Of a DNA stretch of 8,733 nucleotides, positions 1 through 7,354 are shown one piece after another. Origin of the DNA: Phyllobacteriaceae bacterium UBA1059. GTDB taxonomy: Bacteria > Pseudomonadota > Alphaproteobacteria > Rhizobiales > Rhizobiaceae. Positions within the stretch are counted from its first letter, which is position 1. Every line of letters begins with the position of its first letter. The notes under the pieces were generated by a model. That model made no database searches, had not been told where the DNA came from, and saw nothing but the letters and a program-made list of their open reading frames with translations. The translations under genes and the position numbers were made by a program. Location of the stretch: assembly GCA_002316345.1 (NCBI GenBank), contig DCDI01000007.1, positions 20,657-29,389 of the forward strand, in the 5' to 3' direction.

Positions 1-63
1 GACAAACCGAGGGCTGCGCTCTCTATCAACGGCAAGGCGAAGCACCGCCCAAGGATGCCCCAA

Positions 64-1392
64 ATGCTCAATGTTGCGCCAACCGGCCTTGCCCGCGATC
101 TTATCAAGCGCGCCGAAGAAGGCCGGCCCGTGCGCATCGGGCTGATCGGCTGCGGCGAGATGGGCACCGACATCATCACGCAGGTCGCGCTGATGAAGGG
201 CATCGAGGTTGCGGTCGTGGTCGATCGCAGTGGTACGCGTGCCTGGGACGCCGTACGGATCGCCGAGCTTAGCCCCGACAGCGCCGAAGAAGCTGCCGAT
301 ACGGCAGCCGTCACGCGCGCAATCGAAGCCGGCAAGATGGCGATTGTCAGGGATGCCGAACTGGCTTTGTCCTGCGCGCTTGTCGATGTCGTGGTGGACG
401 CCACCGGCAAGCCGACAGCCGGTGCTGATCTCGGCATGCGTGCCATGGAACACGGCAAGCACCTCGTGATGATGAATGTCGAAGCAGACGTCACCATCGG
501 CGCTTATCTGCGCCAGACGGCTGACCGTCTCGGTGTCATCTATTCCGTGGGTGCCGGCGACGAGCCCTCTTCCTGCATGGAACTCATCGAGCTGGTTTCG
601 GCGCTGGGCTATACGGTGGTTGCGGCCGGCAAGGGCAAGAACAATCCGCTCAACCACGATGCCGTGCCGGACGATTACCGCGCCGAGGCGGAGCGCCGGA
701 ACATGAACCCGCGCATGCTGGTGGAGTTCGTCGACGGCTCAAAGACCATGGTCGAAATGTGCGCCATCGCCAATGCAACTGGCCTTGTGCCGGACAAAGC
801 CGGCATGCATGGACCCGCCGCCACGCTGGAAGAGCTGCCCAAGGTACTCTGCCCGGTGGAAGATGGCGGCGTCCTGTCGAAGAAGGGCGTGGTGGACTTC
901 TCGATCGGCAAGGGCGTGGCGCCCGGCGTCTTCGTGATCGCCGAAATGGCGCATCCACGCCTCAGCGAGCGCATGGAAGACCTCAAGCTCGGCGAAGGCC
1001 CCTATTTCACCTTCTACCGTCCCTTCCATCTCACCAGCCTGGAAGTGCCCCTGACTTGCGCCCGCGTCGTGCTTTACGGAAAACCCGACATGGTGCCGCT
1101 CGACCGCCCCGTAGCCGAAGTCTGCGCCGTCGCCAAGCGCGACTTGGCAGCAGGCGAGCGCTTCGACGCGATCGGCGAATACACCTACCGCTCCTGGATC
1201 ATGACCGCGCAAGACGCCCGCGACGCCCGAGCTGTGCCCTGCGGGTTGCTGGAAGGCGGCACGGTAACGGCGCCGATCAAGAAGGGCGAGTTGATCACCT
1301 ACGCCAACGCTAATCCCGATCGCTCCACGCGGCTGTTCGAGCTGAGGCAGAAGCAGGACGAGATGGTGTTTGGGAGTTCGGTAGCGGGTTAG
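64..1392 (+). CDS. DRL-family (DXR-II-like) NAD(P)-dependent oxidoreductase with C-terminal SAF domain
   Basis: Predicted cytoplasmic NAD(P)-dependent oxidoreductase of 442 residues. An N-terminal Rossmann fold shows the dinucleotide-binding motif GLIGCGEMG (about residues 26-34). A conserved central catalytic region carries GAGDEPSSCMELIE (about 164-177) and GKGKNNPLNHDAVPDD (about 189-204). A C-terminal SAF-like domain follows (about 348-415, ending near APIKKGELITY). These blocks match my memory of the Brucella DRL protein, a type II 1-deoxy-D-xylulose 5-phosphate reductoisomerase, and of related proteins often annotated as homoserine dehydrogenase-like or, through the SAF domain, as FlgA. 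Length fits the family (about 440). Many DRL-like paralogues have no proven substrate, so DXR activity is only one option. Start: ATG at 64 has AAGGA (51-55) at 8 nt spacing; the in-frame ATG at 55 lies inside that ribosome-binding site. The frame is open to the window edge, so a more upstream start cannot be excluded. The stop overlaps that of the convergent gene. Confidence 0.75.
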   Translation: MLNVAPTGLARDLIKRAEEGRPVRIGLIGCGEMGTDIITQVALMKGIEVAVVVDRSGTRAWDAVRIAELSPDSAEEAADTAAVTRAIEAGKMAIVRDAELALSCALVDVVVDATGKPTAGADLGMRAMEHGKHLVMMNVEADVTIGAYLRQTADRLGVIYSVGAGDEPSSCMELIELVSALGYTVVAAGKGKNNPLNHDAVPDDYRAEAERRNMNPRMLVEFVDGSKTMVEMCAIANATGLVPDKAGMHGPAATLEELPKVLCPVEDGGVLSKKGVVDFSIGKGVAPGVFVIAEMAHPRLSERMEDLKLGEGPYFTFYRPFHLTSLEVPLTCARVVLYGKPDMVPLDRPVAEVCAVAKRDLAAGERFDAIGEYTYRSWIMTAQDARDARAVPCGLLEGGTVTAPIKKGELITYANANPDRSTRLFELRQKQDEMVFGSSVAG

Positions 1393-1808
1393 CTCCCAGC
1401 CACCTTCTTCGGCCGTCCACCCTTAGCACCGTTAGCGCGAGCAGCTGCAGCCTTGGCAGACGAGGTTTGCCGGCCTGCATGCCGTGCCAAGGCACGGTTC
1501 ATCCAAGTGCGGGTTCCGAAGATGCCAGCAATCAGTGCAGGCACATAAAGATCGACATCAAGTCGGGGCCAATGAAGATTGAGGCCCCCACCTTCGATTT
1601 CGACGATCTCCAAGTCGGCTTCATCGGCATCTTGCAGATCTTCCACCAGAGCAGCTGGGAAGGCGTAGCTGCATCCATTGATGAGCTCGATCTCTATGCG
1701 CCGCGTCTTCACATTAAAGCGCGCGTGCTCGGCACGAGGCTCCGTTTCGAGGATCTGTCGACCGCGAGCTTCCGCAGCAGCCAAGTCGGCATCAGTCACG
1801 CTGTCCAT
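1389..1808 (-). CDS. DUF2442 domain protein, putative antitoxin-like partner
   Basis: Small protein of 139 residues. The first 90 or so match the DUF2442 pattern: a beta-rich segment (RFNVKTRRIEIELINGCSYAFP) followed by the family's hallmark GLNLHWPRLDVDLYVPALIAG. The tail is Ala/Lys/Arg rich and ends in GAKGGRPKK, an AT-hook-like basic motif that could contact DNA (inference). Start: the internal ATG at 1808 is preferred over longer upstream options, because GGGAG (1820-1816) lies 7 nt before it. This start makes the gene overlap the end of the DUF4160 gene by 17 nt, which points to translational coupling. DUF4160 and DUF2442 genes are commonly adjacent and are suspected of being toxin-antitoxin-like; the biochemical role is unknown. 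The gene converges on the DRL-family gene, with stop codons overlapping at 1389-1392. Confidence 0.8.
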   Translation of the reverse strand: MDSVTDADLAAAEARGRQILETEPRAEHARFNVKTRRIEIELINGCSYAFPAALVEDLQDADEADLEIVEIEGGGLNLHWPRLDVDLYVPALIAGIFGTRTWMNRALARHAGRQTSSAKAAAARANGAKGGRPKKVAGS

Positions 1809-2040
1809 GGATACGCTCCCACTGGTGCAAAAACTCAGTCTGCCGTTGCGCAATCTCGTTCATCAACCGGCGCATGTCCGGCCTGCCGATCCCTATGGAA
1901 TAAATCAGTTCGGGTTTGCCTTTCGGTCCAAGCAGATTGACCTTGGCCTGACCGGGACCCGTCACGTGGACATGCGCAGGCTCGTGATCCTGCGTGTAGA
2001 TGACGATGCGAAAGCCAAAGACACGATGGATAACGACCAT
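1792..2040 (-). CDS. DUF4160 domain protein
   Basis: Small protein of 82 residues with the DUF4160 hallmarks. The N-terminus VFGFRIVIYTQDHEPAHVHV carries the conserved DHxPxHVHV motif (about residues 18-26), and the C-terminus ends with a helix containing HQWERIHG. The full family domain is present and nothing else. The ATG at 2040 puts the family N-terminus where expected; a TTG at 2073 would add 11 residues outside the domain. No strong Shine-Dalgarno sequence is visible, and the gene lies 36 nt after the stop of the GlxA-type regulator, so it may be read from that transcript or from its own promoter near the palindrome at 2051-2067. It overlaps the downstream DUF2442 gene. The pair is toxin-antitoxin-like in size and arrangement, but function is unproven. 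Confidence 0.8.
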   Translation of the reverse strand: MVVIHRVFGFRIVIYTQDHEPAHVHVTGPGQAKVNLLGPKGKPELIYSIGIGRPDMRRLMNEIAQRQTEFLHQWERIHGQRD

Positions 2041-2050
2041 GCTGCATATT

Positions 2051-2067
2051 AACCCATCGGATGGGTT
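2051..2067. promoter_or_regulatory. 17-nt perfect palindrome upstream of the DUF4160-DUF2442 pair
   Basis: AACCCATCGGATGGGTT is an inverted repeat with 8-nt arms (2051-2058 and 2060-2067) around a single central base. It sits between the regulator stop (2077) and the DUF4160 ATG (2040), ending 10 nt before that ATG. No T-run follows on either strand, so an intrinsic terminator is unlikely. An operator for a dimeric protein is plausible (inference), for example autoregulation by the small gene pair. A translation-blocking hairpin is an alternative. Confidence 0.45.
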
Positions 2068-2076
2068 CCGCAAGCG

Positions 2077-3039
2077 TCAATACGTCGTCCGCCGCTCTTC
2101 GCTTGGTGGCCGCCCGAACTGCAGGCGGTAGCTTTGGGCGAAGTAGGAGTGGGAGGTGAAGCCGGTGGCGATGGCGACGTCGAGGATGGGCATGTTGGTT
2201 TGGCGCAGCAGTTCGCGGGCGCGTTCCAGGCGCAGCCGCATGTAATAGCGGCCGGGCGTCATGTTGAGGTGGCGCAGAAACAGGCGCTCGACCTGGCGCA
2301 CGGACAGTCCGGCCGCCTTGGCGAGTTGCACGGCTGACAGCGGCTCGTCGAGCTTGTCGGCCATGAGTTCGACGATCTTGCGCAGCTTTTCCGATTTGCC
2401 GGTGAGATCGCGTTCGGGGCCGATGCGCTGGCGGTCACCGGCGGAGCGGATGCGCTCGTGCTGGAACTGGTTGGCGACTTCATTCGCGAGGCCTTGGCCG
2501 AAGTCGCTGCGCAGGATCTCCAGCATCAGATCGATCGAGGTCGTGCCGCCAGCGCAGCTGTAGCGCTTGCGGTCGATCTCATAGACATTGCCGGTGCATT
2601 CGATATCCGGAAAGCGTTCGCGGAACCCGGCACGGTTTTCCCAATGAATGGTGCAGCGGTGACCTTCGAGCTGCCCTGCTTCGGCGAGCAGGAAAGAGCC
2701 GGCCGAGAGGGCGCCGAGGGCGCCGCCGCGTCTCCCCCAGGTGCGGAGTGCCGCCAGGATCTTGCTTTTGCCGGGAAACTCGGTGCTGAGCCCCAGGCAC
2801 ACGAACAGGATGTCGGCTGGCGGGATGTCGGCTACGCTGTAGTCGATCTTCAGCGGCAGGCCGTTGGAGGCCATGACCGCTTCGCCATCGGCGGAAATGG
2901 TGGTCCAGCTGTAGAAGTCGTGGCCCAGCATCCGGTTGGCCGAACGCACCGTGTCGATGGCGGCTGCCAGCGAAAACATCGCGAACTTGTCGACCAGCAA
3001 AAAGGCGAAGTGCCGGCCGCCGCCAGCGGGATCAGACAT
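2077..3039 (-). CDS. GlxA family transcriptional regulator (DJ-1/PfpI-like domain plus AraC-type HTH)
   Basis: Transcriptional regulator of 320 residues, the usual family length. Residues about 10-190 form a DJ-1/PfpI class I amidotransferase-like sensor domain. Its nucleophile elbow reads GALSAGSFLLA with Ser112 where catalytic members have Cys, so it is probably a non-enzymatic ligand sensor. The stretch CTIHWENRAGFRERFP is typical of the family. Residues about 218-318 form an AraC/XylS double helix-turn-helix: LAKAAGLSVRQVERLFLRHL, then ILDVAIATGFTSHSYFAQSYRLQFGRPPSE. The N-terminus (FLLVDKFAMFSLAAAIDTVRSANRM) resembles the GbdR/CdhR/ArgR-type subgroup that responds to glycine betaine, carnitine or amino acids, but the ligand cannot be read from the sequence. 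AAAGGG (3054-3049) lies 9 nt before the ATG. The gene follows folD by 60 nt on the same strand and may share its transcript. Confidence 0.9.
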   Translation of the reverse strand: MSDPAGGGRHFAFLLVDKFAMFSLAAAIDTVRSANRMLGHDFYSWTTISADGEAVMASNGLPLKIDYSVADIPPADILFVCLGLSTEFPGKSKILAALRTWGRRGGALGALSAGSFLLAEAGQLEGHRCTIHWENRAGFRERFPDIECTGNVYEIDRKRYSCAGGTTSIDLMLEILRSDFGQGLANEVANQFQHERIRSAGDRQRIGPERDLTGKSEKLRKIVELMADKLDEPLSAVQLAKAAGLSVRQVERLFLRHLNMTPGRYYMRLRLERARELLRQTNMPILDVAIATGFTSHSYFAQSYRLQFGRPPSEERRTTY

Positions 3040-3099
3040 TCCAGTGCACCCTTTGCCGCCGCGCTTATCAGGGCGGCGTAAACATTGGACGTAAGAGCC

Positions 3100-3993
3100 T
3101 TAGAACTGTGGCGATGACTTGCCGGAAGCGCGGTAGGCGGAGGCCAGCGTGTTGGCCATCAGCATGGCGATGGTCATCGGACCGACACCGCCCGGCACGG
3201 GCGTGATGGCGCCGGCATTCTCGGAAGCTTCGGCGAAGGCGACATCGCCCACCAGACGCGCCTTCTCGCCTTCTGCCGACACGACGCGGTTGATGCCGAC
3301 ATCGATCACGGTGGCGCCCGGCTTCACCCAGTCGCCCTTAACGATTTCCGGCCGGCCGACGGCAGCCACAAGAATGTCGGCCGTGCGGGCGAGCGCTGCC
3401 AGATCCCTCGTGCGGCTGTGGGCGATCGTGACCGTGCAGTTGGCGGCCAACAGCAGGTTGGCCATCGGCTTGCCCACGATGTTGGAGCGGCCAATGACGA
3501 CGGCAGTCAGGCCGGACAGATCCTTGCCATGAACGCGCTCGACCAGGATCATGCAGCCGGCCGGCGTGCAGGGCACGAAGGCGCTGTCGAGCTCACCGAC
3601 GCCGATCTTGCCGACATTGGTGAAGTTGAAGCCGTCCACGTCCTTTTCAGCGGCGATCGCCTGGATCACCTTGGCCGAATCGATCTGCGCCGGCAGCGGC
3701 AGCTGAACGAGGATGCCGTGGATGGCCGGATCGGCATTGAGCTTTTCCACCAAGCCAAGAAGATCGGCCTCACTCGTTTCCGCGGGCAGCGTGTGCTGCT
3801 CGGAATGGAAGCCGCATTCCTTGGCCTTGCGGGACTTCGAATTGACATAGACCTGGCTGGCTGGATCTTCGCCGACGATCACCACGGCCAGACCCGGCTG
3901 CGCACCGCCATCCTCAAGAAGGCTAGCCGTTGCTTCCTTCACCTTGGCGACGACCTCTTCGCCAACCAGCTTGCCGTTGATGACTTCAGCCAT
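3100..3993 (-). CDS. folD: Bifunctional methylenetetrahydrofolate dehydrogenase / methenyltetrahydrofolate cyclohydrolase
   Basis: Cytoplasmic homodimeric enzyme of one-carbon metabolism. It oxidises 5,10-methylene-THF to methenyl-THF with NADP and hydrolyses this to 10-formyl-THF. The 297-residue length is normal. Visible motifs: YVNSK in the substrate cleft (Tyr49, catalytic Lys53), GILVQLPLP (Gln97), KDVDGF (Asp120), PCTPAG (141-146), the cofactor-binding VVIGRSNIVGKPMA (about 165-178), and the C-terminal signature PVPGGVGPMT (265-274). All key residues are present, so the enzyme should be active. Start: GGAG (4004-4001) lies 7 nt before the ATG at 3993. It follows the polysaccharide co-polymerase gene by 117 nt and precedes the GlxA-type regulator by 60 nt, all on the minus strand. 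No convincing intrinsic terminator is visible in either gap. Confidence 0.97.
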   Translation of the reverse strand: MAEVINGKLVGEEVVAKVKEATASLLEDGGAQPGLAVVIVGEDPASQVYVNSKSRKAKECGFHSEQHTLPAETSEADLLGLVEKLNADPAIHGILVQLPLPAQIDSAKVIQAIAAEKDVDGFNFTNVGKIGVGELDSAFVPCTPAGCMILVERVHGKDLSGLTAVVIGRSNIVGKPMANLLLAANCTVTIAHSRTRDLAALARTADILVAAVGRPEIVKGDWVKPGATVIDVGINRVVSAEGEKARLVGDVAFAEASENAGAITPVPGGVGPMTIAMLMANTLASAYRASGKSSPQF

Positions 3994-4110
3994 GTTTCTT
4001 CTCCGCCTGCAGACCGCATGTTCGATTTAGCGCATGAGCGGGCGATAGCACTTCCACGGCAACGGCGCGATATGCCGCTTCCGCAATGCTTGGGATTGAT
4101 GTCTTCGGTT

Positions 4111-6123
4111 TTAGGACCGCCGACGGCTTTCCTTCAGGTCTTCCACCGCCTCACGAAATTCGCGCAGGCTGTCGCGGATTTCTTCAACGGCCGACCGTTC
4201 GAAGCCGGTCGTGGGCCGCACTTTTTGAGACGGATCGAGGCGCTGCGCGGATTGCGCCGCATAGGTCGAGAAAGGCGGAACCGTATCGTGCCATTGCCGG
4301 CCGGGCTGCGGTTGTCCCTGCGTTGCCTGCCAAGGGAATTGCGGTGTTTCGCTTTTCGGGGATGACGCGCGAGTGGGATAGGCGTTGCTATCCTGAACCG
4401 GAGGAGCCGGTACGCGTGCTGGCTGCGGTGTTGCAGCGGCGACTGGCGATTGACGGCGCTGGCCCGATCGTGTGGTCGCATTCTGACGCAGGCTGTCCCA
4501 CACGCCACGAAGCAGCGCTAAGCCGATGCCGGCGCCCAGCCCCAGGATCAGCCCGATAAGAACGATCTTCGCGCGGGATAGGCCGCTGGATTGCAGCGGG
4601 GCACTCGCCGGCGAAATGATGTTGATGTTGGCGGTGTTGATGTTTTCCTGTTCGCCAGTTTCCCGGCTGCGCAGCAGAAAGGCTTCGTACACGGCCCGCT
4701 TGGAGGCAGCATCGCGCTCCAGCTCGCGCAGGGTGACACGCTCGCCGCTGAGATCGCCTTGCCGGGTTTTCAGCGTATCGAGACGGCCGGAAAGATCCTT
4801 TTCCAGCTGCTGGGCGCGGCTGAGCTCGACCTGAACCGAACTGTTGATACGCCGCAGTTCCTGCGCAATCTGATCGCGCGCGCTTCCAACCTGAACATTG
4901 GCTGCCAAACGCTGAGGGTGTCGCGGTCCGAGCCGCACGGCGAGACGGTCCGCTTCCTGCCGCAAGGCGGCGTATTGCGCCCGCAGCTGCGCCAGCACGT
5001 TGGAATTGATCTGTTCCGGCAAGATGCCGCCCACGACGGCATCGACGTTGAGCGTGCCGACCGTCGCCGCGCGCGCTTTCAGTTCGGCGGTTCGGGCACG
5101 CGCGGTGGAAAGCTGGTCGTTCAGCTTAAGGATTTCGTCGTCGGTGATGAGCCGGCCTTGCGCATCGACGATGCCGTTCTCGGCCTTGAACGTTTCGACT
5201 TTGCGCTCGGCGTCTTCAACCGAGCCGCGCAGTTCGTCGAGCCGGCCGGTCAACTCGCTTGTGGCGCGTCCTGCCGTTTCGGCCTGAAACCTGGCGCTGG
5301 TTTCTAGGAAGGCGGATGACATCGTATTGGCAATACGCGCCGCTTTCTCAGGATCCTGCGCTTTCGCCCAGATCGTGACCACAAAGGTGGCGCTGTCGCG
5401 GGTCACCTGAACATGCCGCTGCAGGTTCTGGATGGTCATGGTCCGGCGGATCGCAGGGTTCGGCGCACCATTGTCGTCAGGCGCGAGGGCAGCCCTCAGC
5501 CTGTTCAGCGGGTTGAGATCAATGCCACGGCTAGCCTGCCCGTTGAATTCGGGATCATCCTGCAGGCCGAGTTGGTCTACGACCTTGTTCAGCACATTGC
5601 CGGAGGTCATGATCCGCATCTGGTTCTGGATCAGCGCCAGAGCGGCGTCGGAGGACAGGCCGGATTGGCTGATTTCGCGATCGAGGATCTGGAGATCGCG
5701 CGGGTCGATCAGTAGGTCGGTCGCGGCTTCATAAACCTTGGGCGTATTTAGCGCGACCACAATGCCGAGCGCCGTGCCGGCAACGGTGCAGATCAGAATG
5801 GTCCAGGGCGAACGCACCACGCGCATCAGCACCGTGCCCGGATCGATCAGCGGGCGCCAGGTATCGGTGTCTGCCACGGGCTCAACGCGTGTAACGGGCG
5901 ATCGCGGCGGGAGGGCTTCTGGCTGCTCGATTGGAGCGGGTACGGTCGCGGGCCGGGTTCGCACACGGGAGAAGCGCTCGCGCAGGCGCGCGGTAAGGCC
6001 ACGATCTGCTGGCGAAGGCGCAGATGTTTCGGTAGCCGAAGACGACCGAATGGTGAGGAGCGATGACGCAGCGCGCCTTCCGGGCTTCACGCTCCCGCGA
6101 GGGTGGTCATCGGCATCAAACAT
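4111..6123 (-). CDS. Wzz/GumC-type polysaccharide co-polymerase without a BY-kinase domain
   Basis: Inner-membrane chain-length/export protein for an exopolysaccharide or capsule; 670 residues from the chosen ATG. A Pro-rich N-terminal cytoplasmic region (about 1-95) leads to the first membrane helix PWTILICTVAGTALGIVVAL (about 106-125). A large periplasmic domain follows, with the Wzz-like start VYEAATDLLIDPRD and long helical coiled-coil segments (about 275-490), then the family's ISPASAP motif before helix two, KIVLIGLILGLGAGIGLALL (about 519-538). Unlike rhizobial ExoP, no Walker A/B tyrosine kinase domain follows. Instead there is a Pro/Gln/Ser-rich tail ending in a charged amphipathic helix (EEIRDSLREFREAVEDLKES). 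Start is uncertain: the frame stays open to a GTG at 6255 and an ATG at 6153, but neither has a clear ribosome-binding site, and 6160-6205 is AT-rich like an intergenic region. The gene diverges from galE. Confidence 0.85.
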   Translation of the reverse strand: MFDADDHPRGSVKPGRRAASSLLTIRSSSATETSAPSPADRGLTARLRERFSRVRTRPATVPAPIEQPEALPPRSPVTRVEPVADTDTWRPLIDPGTVLMRVVRSPWTILICTVAGTALGIVVALNTPKVYEAATDLLIDPRDLQILDREISQSGLSSDAALALIQNQMRIMTSGNVLNKVVDQLGLQDDPEFNGQASRGIDLNPLNRLRAALAPDDNGAPNPAIRRTMTIQNLQRHVQVTRDSATFVVTIWAKAQDPEKAARIANTMSSAFLETSARFQAETAGRATSELTGRLDELRGSVEDAERKVETFKAENGIVDAQGRLITDDEILKLNDQLSTARARTAELKARAATVGTLNVDAVVGGILPEQINSNVLAQLRAQYAALRQEADRLAVRLGPRHPQRLAANVQVGSARDQIAQELRRINSSVQVELSRAQQLEKDLSGRLDTLKTRQGDLSGERVTLRELERDAASKRAVYEAFLLRSRETGEQENINTANINIISPASAPLQSSGLSRAKIVLIGLILGLGAGIGLALLRGVWDSLRQNATTRSGQRRQSPVAAATPQPARVPAPPVQDSNAYPTRASSPKSETPQFPWQATQGQPQPGRQWHDTVPPFSTYAAQSAQRLDPSQKVRPTTGFERSAVEEIRDSLREFREAVEDLKESRRRS

Positions 6124-6297
6124 CGCGCGCGCAGTTCCGGCCCAAGCCCTCATCCCCGTTAAGGCACCTTGAACAAGCTTGGAAAAGAAATGGTTAAAGC
6201 ACGCAGTCTGAATGGCGGGATCTTGCGTCAAGCGGCTCGCACCCCGGCGTTCCACCCGCTATAGGAACGTGGAAAAACCTGTAGGGACGAAAAATCA
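6124..6297. other. Divergent intergenic region between polysaccharide co-polymerase and galE
   Basis: This 174-nt gap should contain promoters for both divergent polysaccharide genes. An AT-richer patch is visible around 6160-6205, and a TATAGG hexamer lies at 6260-6265, but it has no matching -35 element. I could not identify a convincing promoter, operator or CtrA-like site. If the co-polymerase starts at the GTG at 6255, most of this gap would be coding. Confidence 0.4.
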
Positions 6298-7305
6298 ATG
6301 GCGGTGCTGGTTACGGGCGGAGCGGGCTATATCGGCAGCCACATGGTTTGGGAGTTGCTCGACGACGGCGAGGATGTCGTTGTGCTCGACCGGCTTTCGA
6401 CCGGCTTCGAATGGGCCGTGGCGCCGGAAGCCAAGTTGGTGCAAGGCGACATTGCCGACCAGGCCTTGCTGGCAAGGCTGATCGACGAGCATTACATCGA
6501 CGCGCTCATCCATTTCGCGGGTTCGGTGGTGGTGCCGGAATCGGTGGCCGATCCCCTTTCCTACTATGACAACAATACCGTCAAATCGCGTGCGCTGATC
6601 GAAAGCGCCGTGCGAGCCAAGGTCCCCCATTTCATCTTTTCCTCAACGGCGGCCGTCTACGGCGGTGCTGGCATGGAGCCGGTATCCGAAACCGTAGCGC
6701 AGGTGCCGGAATCGCCTTACGGCCGCTCCAAGCTGATGACGGAATGGATGCTGCGCGACACGGCTGCCGCGCATCCGCTCACCTTTACGGCATTACGTTA
6801 TTTCAACGTTGCGGGTGCGGATCCGAAGGCGCGTACAGGACAGTCGACGCCCGGAGCCACGCATCTGATCAAGGTGGCTTGCGAGACTGCGCTCGGCAAA
6901 CGCGAGAAGATGAACGTGTTCGGCACCGATTACGACACGCCGGATGGCACCTGCATGCGCGATTACATTCATGTGTCCGATCTCGTTGCCGCCCACCGCC
7001 TGGCGTTGAAGCGGCTGCGTTCGGGCGCAGACAGCATCATCGCCAATTGCGGCTACGGCCACGGTTACTCCGTGCTGGACGTGATCGACAGCGTGAAGCG
7101 CCTGAGCGGCATCGACTTCAAGGTTGAAACCACCGATCGGCGCCCGGGCGATGCGGCAGCCATCGTCGCCGATGCCTCTCTGGCGCGCGCGGAACTCGGC
7201 TGGCAGCCGAGCTACGATGATCTCGATACGATCGTTGGCCACGCGTTAGCTTGGGAAACCGCGCTGGGTCGGCGCAACGCCTTCACCCCGGCAGCCACCG
7301 CCTGA
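6298..7305 (+). CDS. galE: UDP-glucose 4-epimerase
   Basis: Cytoplasmic NAD-dependent short-chain dehydrogenase/reductase of 335 residues that interconverts UDP-glucose and UDP-galactose, supplying galactose for exopolysaccharide and lipopolysaccharide; rhizobia call it exoB. Motifs: NAD-binding GGAGYIGS (7-14), YYDNN (89-93), substrate region SSTAAVYG (115-122), catalytic Tyr141 and Lys145 in YGRSK, RYFNVAGADP (167-176), DGTCMRDYIHVSDL (216-229), and the C-terminal RRPGDAA (281-287). Length and motif order are those of a complete active enzyme. AGGGA (6283-6287) precedes the ATG with a 10-nt gap. It diverges from the Wzz/GumC-type gene, which supports a polysaccharide role. After its stop, transcription runs into the GC hairpin at 7321-7354, which could also slow plus-strand transcription although the T-run is on the minus-strand side. 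Confidence 0.95.
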   Translation: MAVLVTGGAGYIGSHMVWELLDDGEDVVVLDRLSTGFEWAVAPEAKLVQGDIADQALLARLIDEHYIDALIHFAGSVVVPESVADPLSYYDNNTVKSRALIESAVRAKVPHFIFSSTAAVYGGAGMEPVSETVAQVPESPYGRSKLMTEWMLRDTAAAHPLTFTALRYFNVAGADPKARTGQSTPGATHLIKVACETALGKREKMNVFGTDYDTPDGTCMRDYIHVSDLVAAHRLALKRLRSGADSIIANCGYGHGYSVLDVIDSVKRLSGIDFKVETTDRRPGDAAAIVADASLARAELGWQPSYDDLDTIVGHALAWETALGRRNAFTPAATA

Positions 7306-7315
7306 GGTTCTGGAA

Positions 7316-7354
7316 CGAAAAACGCCCGCCGCGGGAGGAGGTGCGGCAGGCGTT
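7316..7354 (-). terminator. Intrinsic terminator of the small RNA
   Basis: On the minus strand, AACGCCTGCCGC (7354-7343) pairs with GCGGCGGGCGTT (7332-7321) with a single A-C mismatch around the 10-nt anti-SD loop, and TTTTT (7322-7318) closes it. It would end the small RNA and any read-through from the DUF982 gene. The same stem is present in plus-strand RNA after galE but is followed there by CATTAG, not a T-run, so termination of galE is less certain. Confidence 0.8.

Noticed and set aside
3055..3076. GCCGCC...GGCGGC inverted repeat as folD terminator
   Set aside because: A 6-bp stem with an 11-nt or so loop and no T-run on either strand; likely chance in GC-rich DNA.
3418..4365. Long plus-strand open frame of about 315 codons antisense to folD
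   Set aside because: It covers a complete minus-strand folD with all motifs and shows no family resemblance; it is a high-GC shadow frame.
6124..6255. Extension of the polysaccharide co-polymerase to the GTG at 6255
   Set aside because: No ribosome-binding site precedes it and the added 44 residues look like translated intergenic sequence; kept only as an alternative.
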